64,000 nt of DNA, taken from assembly GCF_008370325.1 (NCBI RefSeq), contig NZ_VNIP01000012.1, positions 1-64,000 of the forward strand. Reading direction: 5' to 3'. This document shows, in pieces, positions 51,572 through 59,125 of the stretch. Position numbers and translations under genes: made by a program. Numbering within the stretch: position 1 is the first letter of the stretch; the number at the start of each line of letters is the position of its first letter. The notes below the pieces were generated by a model. The model had not been told where the DNA came from, ran no database searches, and saw only the letters and a program-made list of their open reading frames with translations. This DNA is from Martinezella tropici. Its GTDB lineage: Bacteria > Pseudomonadota > Alphaproteobacteria > Rhizobiales > Rhizobiaceae.

Positions 51572-53734
51572 ATGCAGATGAACGATCAGCCTTCGGCCAA
51601 TGATTTCATCCAGGCGACCCGAAATCTCCGGGTCGTCTCACCGCTTGGTACGGACCAGCTCTTGCCGGAGCGGGTCGCGATAACGGAAGGCGTGTCCACG
51701 CTTTTCGATATCCAGCTCTCGGTGCGCGCCAAGCGCGAAATCATCCAGCCACAGCAACTGATCGGCCGTCTCGTGGATGTTTCCATCGAAGTTCGACAGG
51801 CCGAAGATGGCGGTGACGGCGTTCGCCGTCCCTTCAACGGTCTCGTGACGAGCCTGCAGGAGGGGCCGCCGGTCACGCGCGGTCTGCGCTCCTATTCGAT
51901 GGTCTTGAAGCCGCAGATGTGGCTGCTATCGCAGCGCTCGGACTGCCGCATCTGGATGGACAAGACCAGCATCGATATCGTCGAGATGTTGTTTTCCGAA
52001 CATGGAATTCCGGCCCCCGACGTCTCCGGCGTGATAACGCCGCCGCCGCCACAGCACTATTCGGTGCAATGGAACGAAACGGATCTGGATTATTTGACCC
52101 GCCGTTTCGAAGAAGACGGCCTGTTTTACTGGTTTTCCCATGAAAACGGCAGCCACCGGCTGCATGTCGCTGACGGCGCGAATTCATGGGCGGGGCCATC
52201 GCCGTCCGCACAGGGCGAGGGCATGGTCCGCCTTGCCCAGGGCTCGACGGACCGCAACCATATCAATGAATGGATGAGGCATTACGCTTATATCCCCGGC
52301 CAACGGGCCGGCGCCGACTGGAATTTCGAGACGCCGCAGATGGTACCGGGAACGAGCACGCCCTCGCTGGTGCAGATGCCGGATGCGATGAAGCGGGAGC
52401 TCTATGAATATCCGGCTCGCATCTCATCCGTCGCGGAAGCTGAAAGGGCGCAGAAGCTGCGCATGCAGGCAAGCGAGGCCGACCACAATCGCGTCGTCGG
52501 GCGTTCGACCTCACGCATATTGGAGGCAGGCCGCCGCTTCACGCCCTATGAAGTGGCCCATCCGGAGCATGTTTACGAGGAGCATGTAATCGTGCGCGCA
52601 ACCCATGTCGCGCTCGATCCTTCCTATGAAACCAATATGGACCAGCCGGAATATACCAATGATTTCGAAGCGGTGCCGTCGCGCGTCTCGATGACGCCCC
52701 ATCGCAAGACGGAACGGCCGCGCATCCGCGGCACACAGGTCGCGATCGTCGCCGGCCCTTCAGGTGAGGAGATCCATCCGGATCAATATGGCCGCATCAA
52801 GCTCTGGTATCCCTGGGACCGCCGCGCCAAGAAGGATGGTTCGGACACTTGCTGGGTGCGCGTCGCCCAGAACTGGGCCGGCGGCACATGGGGCGGCCAG
52901 ATCATCCCGCGCATCGGCATGGAAGTCATGGTCGCCTTCATCGACGGCGACCCGGACCGCCCGCTGGTAACCGGCGTGGTGCCGAATCCCGCCAACAGCG
53001 TGCCCTATACACTTCCCGCCAACAAGACCAAGTCCATCTTCAGAACGCAGACCTACAAGGGCAATGGTTTTAACGAGCTATCATTCGAAGACGATAATGG
53101 GCGTGAAGAAATCTATATGCATGCCCAACGCGATCACCGCGTGCATGTCGAAAACTCCCATTCAAAGCGCGTCGATAACAACCAGGCGGAGTCGATAGGC
53201 CATAACAAGTCCATCGAAGTCGGCAATAATCACCACGAAGTCATCGGCGGCAATATGACACTGATGGTCGGCCCGAACATCCTGCAGAAGGGTGTTACGG
53301 CCGCGATGGGAATATTGCGCGATAGCGTTGGGAACGTGCTGACGGATAAGCTCGGTAAATTCACCGATATACTCGGATTTCTTTCGCAATCTACCATGGG
53401 CGAGGGCAACATGATCGTCGGTGTCGGCAAGAACAAGGCAGAGACGGTCATGGTATCGTCGACTGAGATTGTCGGTGCGGCAAAGGCAACTACAGTCGGA
53501 GGCGGATATCAGCTAACAGTTGGCGGCGTGAAGAATGAGAGCGTCGCGATGGGATCCTGGGAGGAAGTAGGACAGACCAAAGTATCGATGATCGGCTACA
53601 AATACGAGATTATTTGCGGCAAGTCCCGATTGGTTATGGAACGCGATGGGACGATTACTATCGAAGGTGTCAAGCTTAACATCAAGCAGGATACATCTAT
53701 GACTGTGACTGCTGGAAAAATTGACATGAACTGA
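51572..53734 (+). CDS. vgrG: VgrG (TssI) spike protein
   Basis: 720 residues. The gp27-like base (residues 15-360) has LLPERVAITEGVSTLFDIQLSV, PFNGLVTSLQEG, RGLRSYSMVLKPQMWLLSQRSDCRIW and RRFEEDGLFYWFSHENGSHRL. The gp5-like OB fold follows (GPSGEEIHPDQYGRIKLWYPWDRR, CWVRVAQNWAGGTWGGQIIPRIGMEVMVAFIDGDPDRPLVTG). The rest is the beta-helix needle. The C-terminal tail (KSRLVMERDGTITIEGVKLNI) probably carries cargo or adaptor specificity. No separate enzymatic domain is visible. Residue 3 (ATG 51578) is a possible start with better spacing to AGGA. Confidence 0.96.
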   Translation: MQMNDQPSANDFIQATRNLRVVSPLGTDQLLPERVAITEGVSTLFDIQLSVRAKREIIQPQQLIGRLVDVSIEVRQAEDGGDGVRRPFNGLVTSLQEGPPVTRGLRSYSMVLKPQMWLLSQRSDCRIWMDKTSIDIVEMLFSEHGIPAPDVSGVITPPPPQHYSVQWNETDLDYLTRRFEEDGLFYWFSHENGSHRLHVADGANSWAGPSPSAQGEGMVRLAQGSTDRNHINEWMRHYAYIPGQRAGADWNFETPQMVPGTSTPSLVQMPDAMKRELYEYPARISSVAEAERAQKLRMQASEADHNRVVGRSTSRILEAGRRFTPYEVAHPEHVYEEHVIVRATHVALDPSYETNMDQPEYTNDFEAVPSRVSMTPHRKTERPRIRGTQVAIVAGPSGEEIHPDQYGRIKLWYPWDRRAKKDGSDTCWVRVAQNWAGGTWGGQIIPRIGMEVMVAFIDGDPDRPLVTGVVPNPANSVPYTLPANKTKSIFRTQTYKGNGFNELSFEDDNGREEIYMHAQRDHRVHVENSHSKRVDNNQAESIGHNKSIEVGNNHHEVIGGNMTLMVGPNILQKGVTAAMGILRDSVGNVLTDKLGKFTDILGFLSQSTMGEGNMIVGVGKNKAETVMVSSTEIVGAAKATTVGGGYQLTVGGVKNESVAMGSWEEVGQTKVSMIGYKYEIICGKSRLVMERDGTITIEGVKLNIKQDTSMTVTAGKIDMN

Positions 53735-53741
53735 GGATGTA

Positions 53742-54131
53742 ATGGCAACAAAATTCCTCACCGGTGGCTGGGAAGGCGACGAAACGGACAACCAGCAAAA
53801 ACGAGATGATCGCCGAAAAGCCTTTTGGGAAGAGCTTGGTATTACTCCTGCGCGAGATACGGCCGAAATTGATATTCCTGTCTCGCAACGGATGGATCTT
53901 TTCCAATCGCTGGTTCAGAAAACAATATCTGGTCCAGAGGCAAACCCGCAGATGAAGGCTATCACGCTTGCCGCTGCGCAAGCTATCGGCGGCATGACGC
54001 TTGGCTCGCTGGAGACAAGTGTGCCGAGCATGGCTTTTTCGTGGAATGAGCTGCTGCCGATTGAAATGAAGAAATTCTTTCAACAATGGCATGTCACCGC
54101 TTTTGAAGCATCCAAAATAGACGGTGCATGA
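53742..54131 (+). CDS. Small uncharacterised protein between VgrG and nuclease effector, 129 aa
   Basis: No family recognised. The protein is soluble, with a charged N-terminus (TKFLTGGWEGDETDNQQKRDDRRKAFWEELG), a helical middle containing AQAIGGMTLGSLE, and no signal peptide. It starts eight bases after vgrG, with GAGG ahead, and overlaps the effector gene by eight bases. That packing between the spike and the toxin gene is typical of chaperone or adaptor proteins, but the sequence shows none of the known EagR (DUF1795), DUF4123 or DUF2169 signatures. The call as an effector-loading factor is inference from position only. Confidence 0.7.
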   Translation: MATKFLTGGWEGDETDNQQKRDDRRKAFWEELGITPARDTAEIDIPVSQRMDLFQSLVQKTISGPEANPQMKAITLAAAQAIGGMTLGSLETSVPSMAFSWNELLPIEMKKFFQQWHVTAFEASKIDGA

Positions 54132-55422
54132 GATGGGTCCCGGTAGCGGCGCTGCAAATAATTTAGCGAATGCGGGAAACAACCCAGGCGCCGGCGCGGA
54201 TATTACAAAGGGGACGCATGCTGACAATGCGTGCTCCATTGTCGCCTACACTGGCGAAAAATTCTATGAATATGTCGCAATAGCCAAGATGGTTTATGTG
54301 CTTGCGACCGACGCGGAAGCGCGCAAGCAATTGATGGCCGGCATTTCTGAAAGTGGTTTTGGCCATCTCATGTCAGGCTACGGCTATTCCGAGATGGCCC
54401 AGAGCAGTTTCCAGTTGTCCGCAACGGAGCAGATTCTCAGCTGGTTTGGGTTGGGCGACAAAGACAAAGCTGAAAAATATGCCAAGGATGGCATGAATAT
54501 GCAGCTTTTAAGTCAATCCGAATATAGCAAGGCCGCCGACGCCATAGCGGGCTATTTCAGTGAAACATGGAATGCCATTAAAAAGCGGTTTACGCAATGC
54601 GGCTGGCTCTATGGTATTGCCACGCTGACGGTAGACGGGGTCTTTCTGGTTGGCGATCTTGCGTTGGGCGAGGGAATAAGCGCTGCCGCCAAGGCAATGT
54701 TGAAATCGCTCAAGGTTTTCGTCCGCGTGGTGAAGGCTGGAGAAGAGGCCGGAAAAGCCTCGAAGGTCGTTGTCGAATTTACGCATACGTCCGGTGGCAA
54801 AGTAGAGCGTGAATTTGCAGTAGATCAACTTGAGCGCGAGTTTGGAAAGCCTGAACATAATCATCCAGGGGTAAAGACAGAGGACCCAAATCATAATCCG
54901 TCCCCTGAAAATGAGCCGAAGAATGGTGACGCGGCTGGCAAGCCAAAGTCAAGTAAGCTTACCCATGGCAGAAATGAAAATGAAATCACTTACGATCCGG
55001 CAACCGGCAGGCCAATCAATGCGAAAGGCACCCTGCGCGAGGACTTTGGGGGCACGACCAGAGGTGACAATGCCACGGCTATTGGTAAGCTAGGCGATCC
55101 GGGTGATCAGGGCGGCCATCTGGTTGCGCACAGATTTATGGGCGATACGCCAGATTATGGTATCGCTCCGCAAGCTGGCAATCTTAACACCGGCGCATGG
55201 AAGACAATGGAGAACGAATGGGCCGACTGGGTAAACAAGGGCTACGAAGTCAATTATAACATTGACGTCAATCCGCCTGGCTCGGTGCGCCCGAGCAGCT
55301 TTGATGTTGAGTACACCATTCGCGATCCCAAAACGGGAATCATTAAATATAGTAATGAGAAGCGCTTCAGAAACCAGGCCGGTGAAAGCTTCAACAGAAT
55401 TCGATTTCGGGACATGGAGTAA
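54124..55422 (+). CDS. Putative T6SS effector with C-terminal DNA/RNA non-specific endonuclease-like domain
   Basis: 432 residues with three parts. Residues 1-150 are an unrecognised domain with no PAAR motif. Residues 165-205 include a hydrophobic stretch (YGIATLTVDGVFLVGDLALG). After a proline- and asparagine-rich linker (240-285), the C-terminal 145 residues resemble the Endonuclease_NS_2-type toxin fold: DPGDQGGHLVAHRFMGD (likely catalytic His near 333), IAPQAGNLNTGAWKTMENEWADWVNKG, then RPSSFDVEYTIRD. Immunity candidates follow at once. The start is GTG 54124 or ATG 54133 (TGAGATG with the previous stop). The gene and its neighbours are less GC-rich than the core operon, which suggests acquisition as a module. 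Confidence 0.8.
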   Translation: MHEMGPGSGAANNLANAGNNPGAGADITKGTHADNACSIVAYTGEKFYEYVAIAKMVYVLATDAEARKQLMAGISESGFGHLMSGYGYSEMAQSSFQLSATEQILSWFGLGDKDKAEKYAKDGMNMQLLSQSEYSKAADAIAGYFSETWNAIKKRFTQCGWLYGIATLTVDGVFLVGDLALGEGISAAAKAMLKSLKVFVRVVKAGEEAGKASKVVVEFTHTSGGKVEREFAVDQLEREFGKPEHNHPGVKTEDPNHNPSPENEPKNGDAAGKPKSSKLTHGRNENEITYDPATGRPINAKGTLREDFGGTTRGDNATAIGKLGDPGDQGGHLVAHRFMGDTPDYGIAPQAGNLNTGAWKTMENEWADWVNKGYEVNYNIDVNPPGSVRPSSFDVEYTIRDPKTGIIKYSNEKRFRNQAGESFNRIRFRDME

Positions 55423-55425
55423 TAA

Positions 55426-55818
55426 ATGTCGGAAAACCTTGAACTCATGGGCAATATTGCGCGAGCAATCGTGAATTCAGGCAAAATGCAGGGCGTCGAG
55501 TGGGTTGAAATCTCGATCGTGGTTACCGTTGATGAGAGCGGCGAAGCAAGCGAGATATTCGGCTACGCTTACGATGAGAAGGGAAATTATACTGCTGTTG
55601 CGCCAAAATTGCGCGAGATTGAGCAGCCAGTAGCCGCCTACCGGGAATGGCTTCGTCAAGACGGGGACAAAGGCTTTCGAAAGATTCTATTCCAATTCAA
55701 TCGTGTAAGCCGCAAGGTTAACGCGGACTTCGAGTATGAAAACCTCGGGCGGTGGCAGGTTACACCGAAGAATGTCGATGACATCATCGAGCAGCTTCGC
55801 CCTAACCTCGGAGAATAG
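55426..55818 (+). CDS. Putative immunity protein, first of a tandem pair (YezG/DUF600-like)
   Basis: 130 residues, cytoplasmic, acidic. The beta-strand-rich layout, with WVEISIVVTVDESGEASEIFGYAYDEKG followed by two helices and a final strand-helix (LGRWQVTPKNVDDIIEQLRPNL), recalls the DUF600/YezG family that neutralises nuclease toxins. The start is four bases after the effector stop, with GGAG six bases ahead. It would protect the producer from the nuclease encoded just before. Function is inferred from position and fold-like pattern. Confidence 0.7.
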   Translation: MSENLELMGNIARAIVNSGKMQGVEWVEISIVVTVDESGEASEIFGYAYDEKGNYTAVAPKLREIEQPVAAYREWLRQDGDKGFRKILFQFNRVSRKVNADFEYENLGRWQVTPKNVDDIIEQLRPNLGE

Positions 55819-55822
55819 AGCA

Positions 55823-56290
55823 TTGCCAGTCAGCTCCTACAGAAATGGTGGAACGATTGTTTCGCTTGCTGATGAGCGGCAGCGACGACGTGAGCATCTA
55901 ACAGCGGTAGTGCGCTCGGTCCTTGTTGCCGATGCACTGTCCGATGAGCGTTGGAAGACTCTGGCCGTCGTATTTTCGATTTCTGATGGTGGGCGGAATT
56001 TCGGCAACGGCGGCTATGCCTATGGTGCGGATGGGCAATGGTGGGCTTTTAGTTGCTCTGTGGAGGACGTGAAGCCGGCCGTAATTGCGTTTCTCGGCGA
56101 TTCCAATCAAGGAGTTCCACAGGCCTTATGTCGGGTACTTCTTCAGTATGATCGAGGGAGCCAGCGCGCGCGCCTTGTGTCGGAAATCGATACTCCGGAA
56201 CGCTGGTCCATCACGGCAGGCACGGCACGAACGATGATAAGGGAACTTCGACCTAACTTCGATAATTTCGCTGGGAGCACTTCCGCCTGA
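55823..56290 (+). CDS. Putative immunity protein, second of the tandem pair
   Basis: 155 residues starting at TTG 55823, which has GGAGA about eight bases ahead; no ATG in this frame lies after the preceding stop until well inside. It is a diverged paralogue of the previous gene: GGYAYGADGQWW aligns with FGYAYDEKGNYT, RVLLQYDRGSQRARL with KILFQFNRVSRKVN, and RWSITAGTARTMIRELRPN with RWQVTPKNVDDIIEQLRPN. It carries an N-terminal charged helix (ERQRRREHLTAVVRS). A second immunity copy may neutralise a related toxin variant rather than the local one. Confidence 0.68.
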   Translation: MPVSSYRNGGTIVSLADERQRRREHLTAVVRSVLVADALSDERWKTLAVVFSISDGGRNFGNGGYAYGADGQWWAFSCSVEDVKPAVIAFLGDSNQGVPQALCRVLLQYDRGSQRARLVSEIDTPERWSITAGTARTMIRELRPNFDNFAGSTSA

Positions 56291-56464
56291 AGGGGAGGTG
56301 CGCATGCACTATGCGTCACCCAAATATGGGTTTGAGGGTTGCAAAAATCAGCCTTCTTATCGTCGGAAATCCGATCGTCACATCGACTGTTCGTAATTGC
56401 GGATCCCATATGCATGCTGGCCACGAATGATGCCGGTGAAACTCCGGAAGTTAACGTGCCGTTT

Positions 56465-56521
56465 TGGGAGTATCTCGATGCATGAATCTCGATCGCAATG
56501 GGAGAGTAATGGATACTCCCA
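56465..56521. repeat. 10-bp inverted repeat in the scrap region
   Basis: TGGGAGTATC (56465-56474) and GATACTCCCA (56512-56521) are perfect complements 37 bases apart. The direct repeat TCTCGAT occurs twice between them. It may fold in RNA, or be a scar of recombination. Confidence 0.5.
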
Positions 56522-56543
56522 TATCTCTCGGCAGGATCTGAAT

Positions 56544-56754
56544 ATGACTGACGCTTCGCAAAAACGAAAGTTTCTAGCCAAAGAGTTGCCTGAATGGCTC
56601 TTTCGAAAAGAGCGCTTATTCTCTTTATCCTCCTCCAGTTTGGCCGAAAGATGAGATACTCGACGGAGCAGAAACGAGATTTCGGCGACTTTATCCCGAT
56701 ACGCCCTGTGTTGCAGACATGCCAAATCTGCGAGCAGAGCAATCAACGGCGTAA
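56544..56754 (+). pseudogene. Frameshifted small ORF
   Basis: From ATG 56544 one frame reads MTDASQKRKFLAKELPEWLF. Near 56605 protein-like character moves to another frame, which reads YPPPVWPKDEILDGAETRF and RRLYPDTPCVADMPNLRAEQSTA up to TAA 56754. A single frameshift would join them into about 70 residues. The family is not recognised. It could be a decayed small gene, or chance. Confidence 0.35.
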
Positions 56755-56790
56755 ATTGATGTCCACAAAAAGTTATCAGGGTCCAAAATC

Positions 56791-57042
56791 ATGAACGATA
56801 TCCCCAAGAGAGCCCTTTTTGTCGAAGCTGTTCCTTTTGATGAGGACAGCGCATGGTCGAAATTGCACAAACTCGCCGAGATGCTGGAAATCGATCCGGC
56901 CTCGGGCGCCATGACAATCCGCAATGGAAAATCATCGCTCACGCTTCGTAGGGATGGCCGCATCACCGTACAAGGCGTGTCGATTGCTCAGTCCGCGGAA
57001 CGGCACATATCGCTTGATGCCGCGACGATTGACCTGAATTGA
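56791..57042 (+). CDS. VgrG-tail-like small protein, 83 aa
   Basis: The C-terminal half (NGKSSLTLRRDGRITVQGVSI, then ISLDAATIDLN) closely parallels the last 45 residues of the VgrG upstream (CGKSRLVMERDGTITIEGVKL, then TVTAGKIDMN). The N-terminal half is unrelated to VgrG and has FVEAVPFDEDSAWSKLHKLAEMLEID. It may be a free-standing extension of the spike, or what remains of a second vgrG. It lies nine bases before the DUF2169 adaptor gene, so it is likely part of that cargo-loading unit. Confidence 0.72.
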   Translation: MNDIPKRALFVEAVPFDEDSAWSKLHKLAEMLEIDPASGAMTIRNGKSSLTLRRDGRITVQGVSIAQSAERHISLDAATIDLN

Positions 57043-57051
57043 GGCTCCGCC

Positions 57052-58068
57052 ATGTGGCAGGTTGAGAACCGGACTCCGTTCGCCGCATTGGGTTACTTTG
57101 TTCGCGACCGCGCGGGAATGGAAAATTGGGTCGTTGCGGTTCGCGCGCGCTTCGATATCCGGGAAAATGGTCTCAACGCCGTTGCGGAAGATCAAGGCGC
57201 GATCCGCATTGCGCCCGAATACAAGGATGACGAAAGCTTGGAATTGAAAGCGGAGGCCGATATTTCACCGTTTCGGCCTAAAGTCGATTTCCTGCTCGCC
57301 GGAAGTATCACTGCGCCCGCAGGCCGCGCTGTCAATAAAATGGAAGCCGGTTTCGATCTTGGGACACATTCGAAGCGCGCATTGGTTTTTGGCGCACGCC
57401 GGCTGCGGAAAAAATCCGGCAGGCTGCAGCTCGAGGGATACGAGCCCTACCGCGAGTGCCGGCTTAGCTGGCGCAACAGTCTGGGGGGAGCCGATTTCAT
57501 CAACGCAGACGGACCGGCGAATGGTGCCAACCCCATCGGCATGGGCTGGACGTCAGCATGGCAGGAAATACCGGAGGGAACGGAAATTTCCCTCCCCTTC
57601 ATCGAAAGTCCGGCGGCCTTGATCGACGATGACGTTCTGCCGGATCCGCACGGTTTCGGAGCCATTCAGCCGTCCTGGGAGGCCCGTTCGACGCACGCAG
57701 GTACCTATGACGAGAACTGGCGGAAATATGAAGCGCCTTTACCTCCGCAAGATTTTTCCGATCGCTTTTTCCAGGCTGCTCCGGAAGACCAGATATTCGA
57801 TTTGAAAGGTGGCGAGACAGGCCGGGTGATCGGTCTCCACGCTGGCGGTGATTATGCGTTTCGTCTGCCGCAGATCATCATGGAATGCGCCACCTGGATG
57901 GGGCGCGAAAAGATGCAGAGCCGACCGAGACTGGTCTCCGTCTTGCTGAATGGAACGGAAAAGACGCTGGAGATGGTTTGGAACATGGCGATTCCTTGTC
58001 CATCCGGAGACATGTCAGTTTCCGGCTGCAGTTTGCATGTGCGGCAAATGGCGGGAGTGGAACGTTGA
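57052..58068 (+). CDS. DUF2169 domain T6SS effector adaptor
   Basis: 338 residues. MWQVENRTPFAALGYFVRDRAGMENWVVAVRARFDI is the DUF2169 start pattern (quoted in parts), followed by KVDFLLAGSITAPAGRAVNKMEAGFDLG and, at the end, PQIIMECATWMG and VLLNGTEKTLEMVWNMAIP. DUF2169 proteins act as chaperones that load PAAR-linked effectors on VgrG in Agrobacterium and other species. Here the PAAR-like protein encoded two genes later is the probable client. GAGG precedes the ATG. It overlaps the next gene by four bases (TTGA). Confidence 0.9.
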   Translation: MWQVENRTPFAALGYFVRDRAGMENWVVAVRARFDIRENGLNAVAEDQGAIRIAPEYKDDESLELKAEADISPFRPKVDFLLAGSITAPAGRAVNKMEAGFDLGTHSKRALVFGARRLRKKSGRLQLEGYEPYRECRLSWRNSLGGADFINADGPANGANPIGMGWTSAWQEIPEGTEISLPFIESPAALIDDDVLPDPHGFGAIQPSWEARSTHAGTYDENWRKYEAPLPPQDFSDRFFQAAPEDQIFDLKGGETGRVIGLHAGGDYAFRLPQIIMECATWMGREKMQSRPRLVSVLLNGTEKTLEMVWNMAIPCPSGDMSVSGCSLHVRQMAGVER

Positions 58069-59120
58069 GCGGCGCCGCGGTCGAAATTCTCGGAGTCGGC
58101 TTGCATTGCCCCTTGGGCAAGGGATTTGCGAATGCCTGCGATGCGTATTTCGCCAATGGAAGGAATTTCACGAAGTCGCATAAGGGACCCATTGGCGTCG
58201 ACGGAATGCCAATGACGTTATCCTGCGCCATTCCGTTTGAAGATATGCGCGACTTCGAACTGAGACTGCAAAAACTGTTCGCCGGCGCGACGGATGATCT
58301 TATGGCCGCGGAGGCATTTGGGCCTGTTCCATTACGGATTGTCGCGCCACGTTGGCTCGTCGGTCACCAGATCGGTAAGCGGCTATCCCTGTGGATCGGT
58401 GATACCTATCCGCATCTGTTCTCGGACGTCGAGATATTGATCGACGGAGAGACCCTCGCTCTCTACGAAATTGTCCGTGGCGCGAACGAGATATCGACGG
58501 GCCAGTTTCCCGCCCTAGTCGTCGGCGCCATTGACAGTTTCATGGATGCAGAACTTCTGGATATTCTCGCCATGAACAATTGCCTTTACTCGCGGCAGAC
58601 GCCCCACGGGCTTATCCCCGGTGAGGCGGCGGTATTGCTTTTGATCGGGAACACCGATGACGGCGGTAACCATCGACCAGTCGGTGTTTTAAAGTCCGTA
58701 TTTACCGGGTTCGAGACCGAAAAGCCTTCGTCTCCCAAAGGCGTTGTCGGCAGGGGGCTCGCCAAGCCCCTGCGACAAGCCTTCGAGACCTTCGTTCCGG
58801 ATCGGTTTCTTGCCGATCTGAATGGAGAACGATGGCGCTCGGAGGATCTGGGCTTCGCCTTGTCTGGTGCCCTCATACCGGAACCTCTCGTCCAGGATTT
58901 CGAAGCGCCACTCGGAAACACGGGAGATTGCGGGGCGGCGAACGGCATGGTGATGGCGAGCTTTGCGCTTGCGTCCAATACTCGCCTGGCAAGTGACGCC
59001 GGCGAGCAGGATGGTCTTCCCTCAGATAAGAGTGCGCCCATGAGGTCGATCGTCTCGACATCTCATCCCGACGGTCCGCGTTGTGTCGCGGTGATCGAAA
59101 GCTATCGGAAGAAGGATTGA
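58065..59120 (+). CDS. Thiolase-fold (ketoacyl synthase-like) protein of T6SS cargo clusters
   Basis: 351 residues from a TTG start at 58065 that overlaps the DUF2169 stop and has GGGAG about eight bases ahead; the open frame reaches 57885 inside the adaptor gene. The fold is seen from AVEILGVGLHCPLGKGFANACDAYFA, FPALVVGAIDSF, GLIPGEAAVLLLIG and LGNTGDCGAANGMVMASFAL. The nucleophile cysteine expected before the ALVVG strand and the GHTxG histidine are not seen (GNTGD in its place), so it is probably not a synthase. Such proteins recur between DUF2169 and DUF4150 genes. A structural or adaptor role is likely; none is proven to my knowledge. Confidence 0.82.
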   Translation: MSGAAVEILGVGLHCPLGKGFANACDAYFANGRNFTKSHKGPIGVDGMPMTLSCAIPFEDMRDFELRLQKLFAGATDDLMAAEAFGPVPLRIVAPRWLVGHQIGKRLSLWIGDTYPHLFSDVEILIDGETLALYEIVRGANEISTGQFPALVVGAIDSFMDAELLDILAMNNCLYSRQTPHGLIPGEAAVLLLIGNTDDGGNHRPVGVLKSVFTGFETEKPSSPKGVVGRGLAKPLRQAFETFVPDRFLADLNGERWRSEDLGFALSGALIPEPLVQDFEAPLGNTGDCGAANGMVMASFALASNTRLASDAGEQDGLPSDKSAPMRSIVSTSHPDGPRCVAVIESYRKKD

Positions 59121-59125
59121 AGCCG

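Larger units (their letters stand above)
56291..56790. other. Scrap region between the two cargo modules
   Basis: 500 bases with no intact gene. It contains a 10-bp inverted repeat (56465-56521), a broken small ORF (56544-56754), and a short protein-like stretch reading AGETPEVNVPFWEYLDA ending at a TGA near 56482. The composition is AT-richer than the core operon. It looks like leftover DNA from gain and loss of effector cassettes. Confidence 0.5.
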
